Of a stretch of DNA of 38,440 nucleotides, positions 35,389 to 38,440 are shown piece by piece; positions within the stretch are counted from its first letter, which is position 1; every line of letters begins with the position of its first letter. The notes beneath the pieces were generated by a model. It searched no databases. It had not been told where the DNA came from and saw nothing but the letters and a program-made list of their open reading frames with translations. Source of the DNA: Candidatus Accumulibacter meliphilus (lineage in GTDB: Bacteria > Pseudomonadota > Gammaproteobacteria > Burkholderiales > Rhodocyclaceae); contig QPGA01000027.1 in the NCBI GenBank assembly GCA_003332265.1, forward strand, positions 3,551 through 41,990, read 5' to 3'. Both the position numbers and the translations under genes were made by a program.

Positions 35389-36762
35389 TCAAGTCTTCAG
35401 AAAACCGTCGAGGCGATACTGTCGCAACTTGTGGCGCAGGGTCCGCTCCGACATCCCGAGGCGCTGCCCGGCGAGAGTTCGCGAGCCGTCGACCGACGCC
35501 AAAGTTGCCAGTATATGCTCGCGCTCTACTTCGCTCATTTTGTTGGCTTTCCGAGGTGCTGCTGGAGACGCGGCGACGGTCGTTGTCGGCGTGACCATTT
35601 CCGGCCGCGGCGCGGCGCGCGGAGCCAGCGGTGCCGCAGCCGCCAGATGCAGGGAATCGATTTCGACCCTGTCGCCGGGAGCCAGAATGACCGCCCGCTG
35701 CATGACGTTCTCCAACTCACGAACGTTGCCCGGCCAGGCGTGCTGACACAGCGCCGCTTCGGCAGCAGCAGACAGGCGCAGACCCGGACGACCGGCACGA
35801 AGACCGTGTTCGGCAAGAAAATGGCGCGCCAGCGGCGCGATGTCGTCGCTGCGCTGTCGCAGCGCCGGGATCAGCAGCGGAAAGACGTTCAAGCGATAGA
35901 ACAGGTCTTCACGAAAATGGCCGGTCGCCACAGCATCGGCCATATCGCGATTGGAGGTGGCGATGACCCGAATATCGAGGACTACCGGCTGCTTGCCGCC
36001 GACCCGCTCCACTTCGCGCTCCTGCAAGACACGCAACAGCTTGGCTTGCAGGCCAAGCGGCATTTCGGTGATCTCGTCGAGCAGCAGACTGCCGTGCTGC
36101 GCCTGCTCGAACTTGCCGGCCTGCGCGTGCTGTGCGCCGCTGAAGGCGCCTTTCTCGTAACCGAAAAGAGTGGCCTCGAGCAGACTGTCGGGAATCGCCG
36201 CGCAGTTGATGGCCACGAACGGACCTTTGCTGCGCGCCGAGTGCCGGTGAATGAAGCGCGCCACCACCTCCTTGCCAACGCCGCTTTCGCCGGTCAGCAG
36301 GACCGTGCTGTCACTCTGCGCGACCCGCCCGGCAAGCGCGAAGAGGCTGACGCTCACCGCATCGATGGCGATTGCTCGCTCATCAGCGTGAGCTTCGGGT
36401 AGACGATAGCGCTGCACGTGGTCAAGCAGGGCCTTCGGCTCGAACGGTTTCAGCAGGAAGTCGCAAGCACCCGCGCGCATGGCTTCGACGGCGCGATCCA
36501 CGTCGGCGAACGCGGTCATCAGCACGACCGGCAGATAGGGATGGCGATAGCGTATTTCCTTTAGCAGGGTGATGCCGTCGATCGGCCGCATGCGCACATC
36601 GCTGACCACCAGCGAAACCGTCCGCTCGGCGAGCAGCTGCAGCGCCTCGTCACCACCGCCCGCGGAGACGACCGCCAGGCCGGCAAGTTCGAGGGTGTCG
36701 CACACCGCTTCGCGCAGGGCAGCGTCGTCTTCGACCACCAAAATCGGCAAAGCCGGCGTCAT
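35389..36762 (-). CDS. fleR: Sigma-54-dependent flagellar response regulator (FleR/FlrC-like)
   Basis: A 457-residue NtrC-type activator. The receiver domain has E11/D12, phospho-acceptor D55 (VVSDVRM) and the Lys in LLKPFEP. The AAA+ domain has Walker A GESGVGKE (158-165), the sigma-54 contact loop GAFSGA (205-210, usual form GAFTGA), and Walker B LLLDE (226-230). The Fis-type helix-turn-helix is at the end (LAGQRLGMSERTLRHKLRQYRLDG). FleR/FlrC turns on middle flagellar genes from sigma-54 promoters, such as those found here before fliE and fliF. It starts 15 nt after fleS. The flagellar call comes from its neighbours and architecture. Confidence 0.93.
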   Translation of the reverse strand: MTPALPILVVEDDAALREAVCDTLELAGLAVVSAGGGDEALQLLAERTVSLVVSDVRMRPIDGITLLKEIRYRHPYLPVVLMTAFADVDRAVEAMRAGACDFLLKPFEPKALLDHVQRYRLPEAHADERAIAIDAVSVSLFALAGRVAQSDSTVLLTGESGVGKEVVARFIHRHSARSKGPFVAINCAAIPDSLLEATLFGYEKGAFSGAQHAQAGKFEQAQHGSLLLDEITEMPLGLQAKLLRVLQEREVERVGGKQPVVLDIRVIATSNRDMADAVATGHFREDLFYRLNVFPLLIPALRQRSDDIAPLARHFLAEHGLRAGRPGLRLSAAAEAALCQHAWPGNVRELENVMQRAVILAPGDRVEIDSLHLAAAAPLAPRAAPRPEMVTPTTTVAASPAAPRKANKMSEVEREHILATLASVDGSRTLAGQRLGMSERTLRHKLRQYRLDGFLKT

Positions 36763-36777
36763 GGGCTTGCCTGATCC

Positions 36778-38007
36778 TTACGAAGCTTGCTCGATCGCCA
36801 ATGCGACCGGCAGCATGATTACGAATTCCGAGCCTTCGCCCGGCACCGAGTGTACCGTCATCGCCCCGCCATGGGCACGCACGACCCCCAGCGCGATGGC
36901 CAGACCAAGCCCGGTCCCCTGCCCGCTGGTCGTGAAGAAGGGCTCGAAGACGCGTGCCTGGATTTCGGGCGCGATCCCGGCACCCGTATCGCGCACGGCA
37001 ATGCGCAGCTGGCCAGCGACCAGATCGGCGCCAAGCGTGACTTCGGCGCGGTCCGTCGCGGCTGTGCTCACTTCGCCCGCCGTGAGGCAGGCCTGCAGGG
37101 CATTCTCGAGCAGATTCACCAGCGCGCCGACCAAGGCTTTGCGGCTACCGGTGACGACCGTCTCGGCGCTGCCGCCAACGATCCGGAAAGCGATTCCCTT
37201 CTCCACGAACAGGGGTTCGACGGTCTGCGCGGCTTCGGCGAGCAGTTGCCGGGCCGGCGTCGAATCGCGGCCGATGCTCTCGCCGCGGGCAAAGAGCAGC
37301 ACTTCCTGGATCAGGCGCTCGAGACGTTTCAGCTGCGCGCTCGTCTTGTCGGCGAAACGCAGGCGCGCAGTCTCGGCAAGTCCCGGCTGCGCCAGGTTGG
37401 CACTGTAGAGCAAGGCGGTCGCCAGCGGGGTGCGCAGCTGATGTGCCAGCGAAGCGGCCATCTCACCCATGGCCACCAGGCGCTGGTTACGTTCCAGTTC
37501 CGCCTTCAGGGTGTGCGCTGCGGTCACGTCGTGAATCAGGAGAATTCTCCCGCCGGCCGAATCAAGTGGGCTCTCGGCAATCGCCAGGCGACGCGCGCCA
37601 AGCTGCCACTCGTCCGGCGCCTCGGTCGCGACCAGCCTGGCCTGTGCCAGCGCTGGCCAGGATTCGCCGATCATCGCCTGCGCGAACATCTCGCTAGCCG
37701 CCGGGTTGGCCTCGCTGACACGAGCCGCGCTGTCGAGCACCACGACGCCAGCCGGCAAGGCCTTGAGCAACAGCGACAGGCGCTCGGAAAGCGCTTCCGT
37801 CTCTTCGTATTGCCGGCGCAGCTCGCCGTTGGCAACCGCCAGTTCAGCGGTCAAGGATTCGACACGGCCCTGCAATCCCTGGTAAGACTGCGTCAGCGCC
37901 AGCGAAACCTGGTTGAAAGCGTCGAAGGCGCGTTGCAGTTCCTGCGCCTTGATTTCATGGCCCGGCGCTTGTACGACTTGCTTCATCCGATGGGAAGTCC
38001 CTTGCAT
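36778..38007 (-). CDS. fleS: Flagellar sensor histidine kinase (FleS/FlrB-like)
   Basis: A 409-residue cytoplasmic kinase with no membrane segment, as in FleS/FlrB. A coiled-coil N-terminus (QELQRAFDAFNQVSLALTQSYQGLQGRVESLTAEL) is followed by a PAS domain (about 75-165). The HisKA motif is MAASLAHQLRTPLATAL with H189, the N box NLLENALQACL, and the G boxes DTGAGIAP and GQGTGLGLAIALG. It phosphorylates the adjacent FleR-like regulator. The start is uncertain: ATG 38007 overlaps the fliF promoter's -12 element, and ATG 37986 (MKQVVQAPG) is a reasonable alternative. Confidence 0.93.
   Translation of the reverse strand: MQGTSHRMKQVVQAPGHEIKAQELQRAFDAFNQVSLALTQSYQGLQGRVESLTAELAVANGELRRQYEETEALSERLSLLLKALPAGVVVLDSAARVSEANPAASEMFAQAMIGESWPALAQARLVATEAPDEWQLGARRLAIAESPLDSAGGRILLIHDVTAAHTLKAELERNQRLVAMGEMAASLAHQLRTPLATALLYSANLAQPGLAETARLRFADKTSAQLKRLERLIQEVLLFARGESIGRDSTPARQLLAEAAQTVEPLFVEKGIAFRIVGGSAETVVTGSRKALVGALVNLLENALQACLTAGEVSTAATDRAEVTLGADLVAGQLRIAVRDTGAGIAPEIQARVFEPFFTTSGQGTGLGLAIALGVVRAHGGAMTVHSVPGEGSEFVIMLPVALAIEQAS
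37991..38006 (+). promoter_or_regulatory. Sigma-54 (-24/-12) promoter of fliF
   Basis: TGGGAAGTCCCTTGCA matches TGGCACGN4TTGCA with two mismatches and exact GG-to-GC spacing (37992-37993 to 38004-38005). Transcription would begin near 38017, about 73 nt before the fliF start. It overlaps the beginning of the divergent fleS gene, so binding of the polymerase could affect fleS expression. Confidence 0.75.
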
Positions 38008-38053
38008 TTAACAGCTACAATAGCAGAGTAATTGTCATCATTTTTTGCTTTTC

Positions 38054-38075
38054 GCCTGCGGCAACGCAGGCTTTT
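38054..38075 (+). terminator. Terminator-like hairpin in the fliF leader
   Basis: GCCTGCG-GCAA-CGCAGGC (38054-38071) is a perfect 7-bp stem with a GNRA loop followed by TTTT. It lies between the sigma-54 promoter and the fliF start codon (38090), so it would be in the 5' untranslated leader. It could be an attenuator or simply a stable leader structure. Confidence 0.55.
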
Positions 38076-38089
38076 ACTGTATCAGGCGC

Positions 38090-38440
38090 ATGGCCGCAGC
38101 CGGAACCGAAACCACCGAGATAGCAGGCGCGGGCAAACCGCTGGATCGCGCTCGCGAGGCCTTGGCGCGTTTGACCGACAAGCAGAAAGTGGTGCTGATG
38201 GTCTCCATCGCCGCGGTTTTCGCCCTGCTCGTCGTCGCCGGCAGCTGGCTCAGGCAAAACGAATTCAGAGTGCTGTTCTCCAACATCTCCGAGCGCGATG
38301 GCGGCGCAATCATCGCTGCGCTCGAGCAAATGAACATCCCCTACGAGTTCAGCAACACCGGCAGCGCGATCCTGGTTCCCGAGAGCCGGGTGCACGATGT
38401 CCGCCTGCGCCTCGCATCGCAAGGCCTGCCGCGCGGCGAG
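38090..38440 (+). CDS. fliF: Flagellar MS-ring protein FliF (3' truncated by window edge)
   Basis: The first 117 residues are in the window and the frame runs off the right edge. After a short N-terminal tail comes a cytoplasmic helix (REALARLTDKQKVVLM) and a membrane segment (VSIAAVFALLVVAGSWL). The start of the ring-building periplasmic domain follows: FRVLFSNISERDGGAIIAALEQMNIPYEF, ILVPESRVHDVRLRLASQGLP. These are diagnostic of FliF. FliF forms the MS ring in the inner membrane and anchors the rod through FliE. The start is ATG 38090 with only a weak AGG before it. A sigma-54 promoter and a leader hairpin lie upstream. Confidence 0.95.
   Translation, partial: MAAAGTETTEIAGAGKPLDRAREALARLTDKQKVVLMVSIAAVFALLVVAGSWLRQNEFRVLFSNISERDGGAIIAALEQMNIPYEFSNTGSAILVPESRVHDVRLRLASQGLPRGE

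Noticed and set aside
35377-35392. TTGATC/GATCAA inverted repeat as fleR terminator
   Set aside because: The 6-bp AT-rich stem overlaps the stop codon and has no T-run on the minus strand; too weak to call.

Overview
This is high-GC DNA with dense, operon-packed genes. The gene content points to a betaproteobacterium of the Rhodocyclales, close to Candidatus Accumulibacter or Dechloromonas. The clues are a leuS-lptE-holA cluster, a circularly permuted two-piece tmRNA, a PEP-CTERM surface protein, FleSR-type sigma-54 flagellar control and betaproteobacterial-type housekeeping proteins. No rRNA, complete tRNA, CRISPR array, phage or intact insertion sequence is visible.

Layout. 1-1.2 kb: C-terminal end of a repetitive surface protein. 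1.4-4.7 kb (minus): xerD, ogt, a chalcone-isomerase-like secreted protein, proA. 5.05 kb (plus): a small Cys-containing protein. 5.3-9.7 kb (minus): holA, lptE, leuS, with in-frame micro-repeats in lptE and leuS. 9.7-10.0 kb: a cluster of strong hairpins, one shared with 18.2 kb. 10.0-10.4 kb (minus): a 114-residue conserved-looking protein of unknown role.

10.9-18.1 kb (plus) is the most unusual part. It is a tightly coupled six-gene cassette: a PqqD-like peptide-binding protein, an ATP-grasp ligase, a fold-type III PLP decarboxylase, a urea-transporter-like membrane domain fused to an M23 peptidase, a sensor kinase and its OmpR-type regulator. The decarboxylase starts with a roughly 34-residue extension that looks like a RiPP leader (W-x-x-P-x-I pattern), the kind of peptide that PqqD-type domains bind. 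I infer a leader-guided enzyme-modification or small-molecule pathway tied to the cell envelope and under its own two-component control. The chemistry is not established.

18.3-26.0 kb (minus): a second two-component pair, a spondin-domain PEP-CTERM protein, and an RND efflux pump with its membrane-fusion protein. 26.2-27.8 kb (minus): two consecutive PIN-toxin/Phd-type antitoxin modules, separated by a tandem 26-nt repeat with a palindromic core. 28.2-32.7 kb (plus): mfd and a DAHP synthase, overlapping by 4 nt. 32.7-34.4 kb (minus): a SulP/STAS anion transporter broken by a one-base frameshift in a G run. 34.6-34.9 kb (minus): permuted ssrA. 35.0-38.4 kb: flagellar genes fliE, fleR and fleS (minus) and the start of fliF (plus). 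Good sigma-54 -24/-12 sites precede both fliE and fliF, as expected for targets of the adjacent FleSR-like pair.

Starts were moved to the best ATG, GTG or TTG using ribosome-binding sites and family length. All functional calls come from reading motifs by eye; no database search was run.
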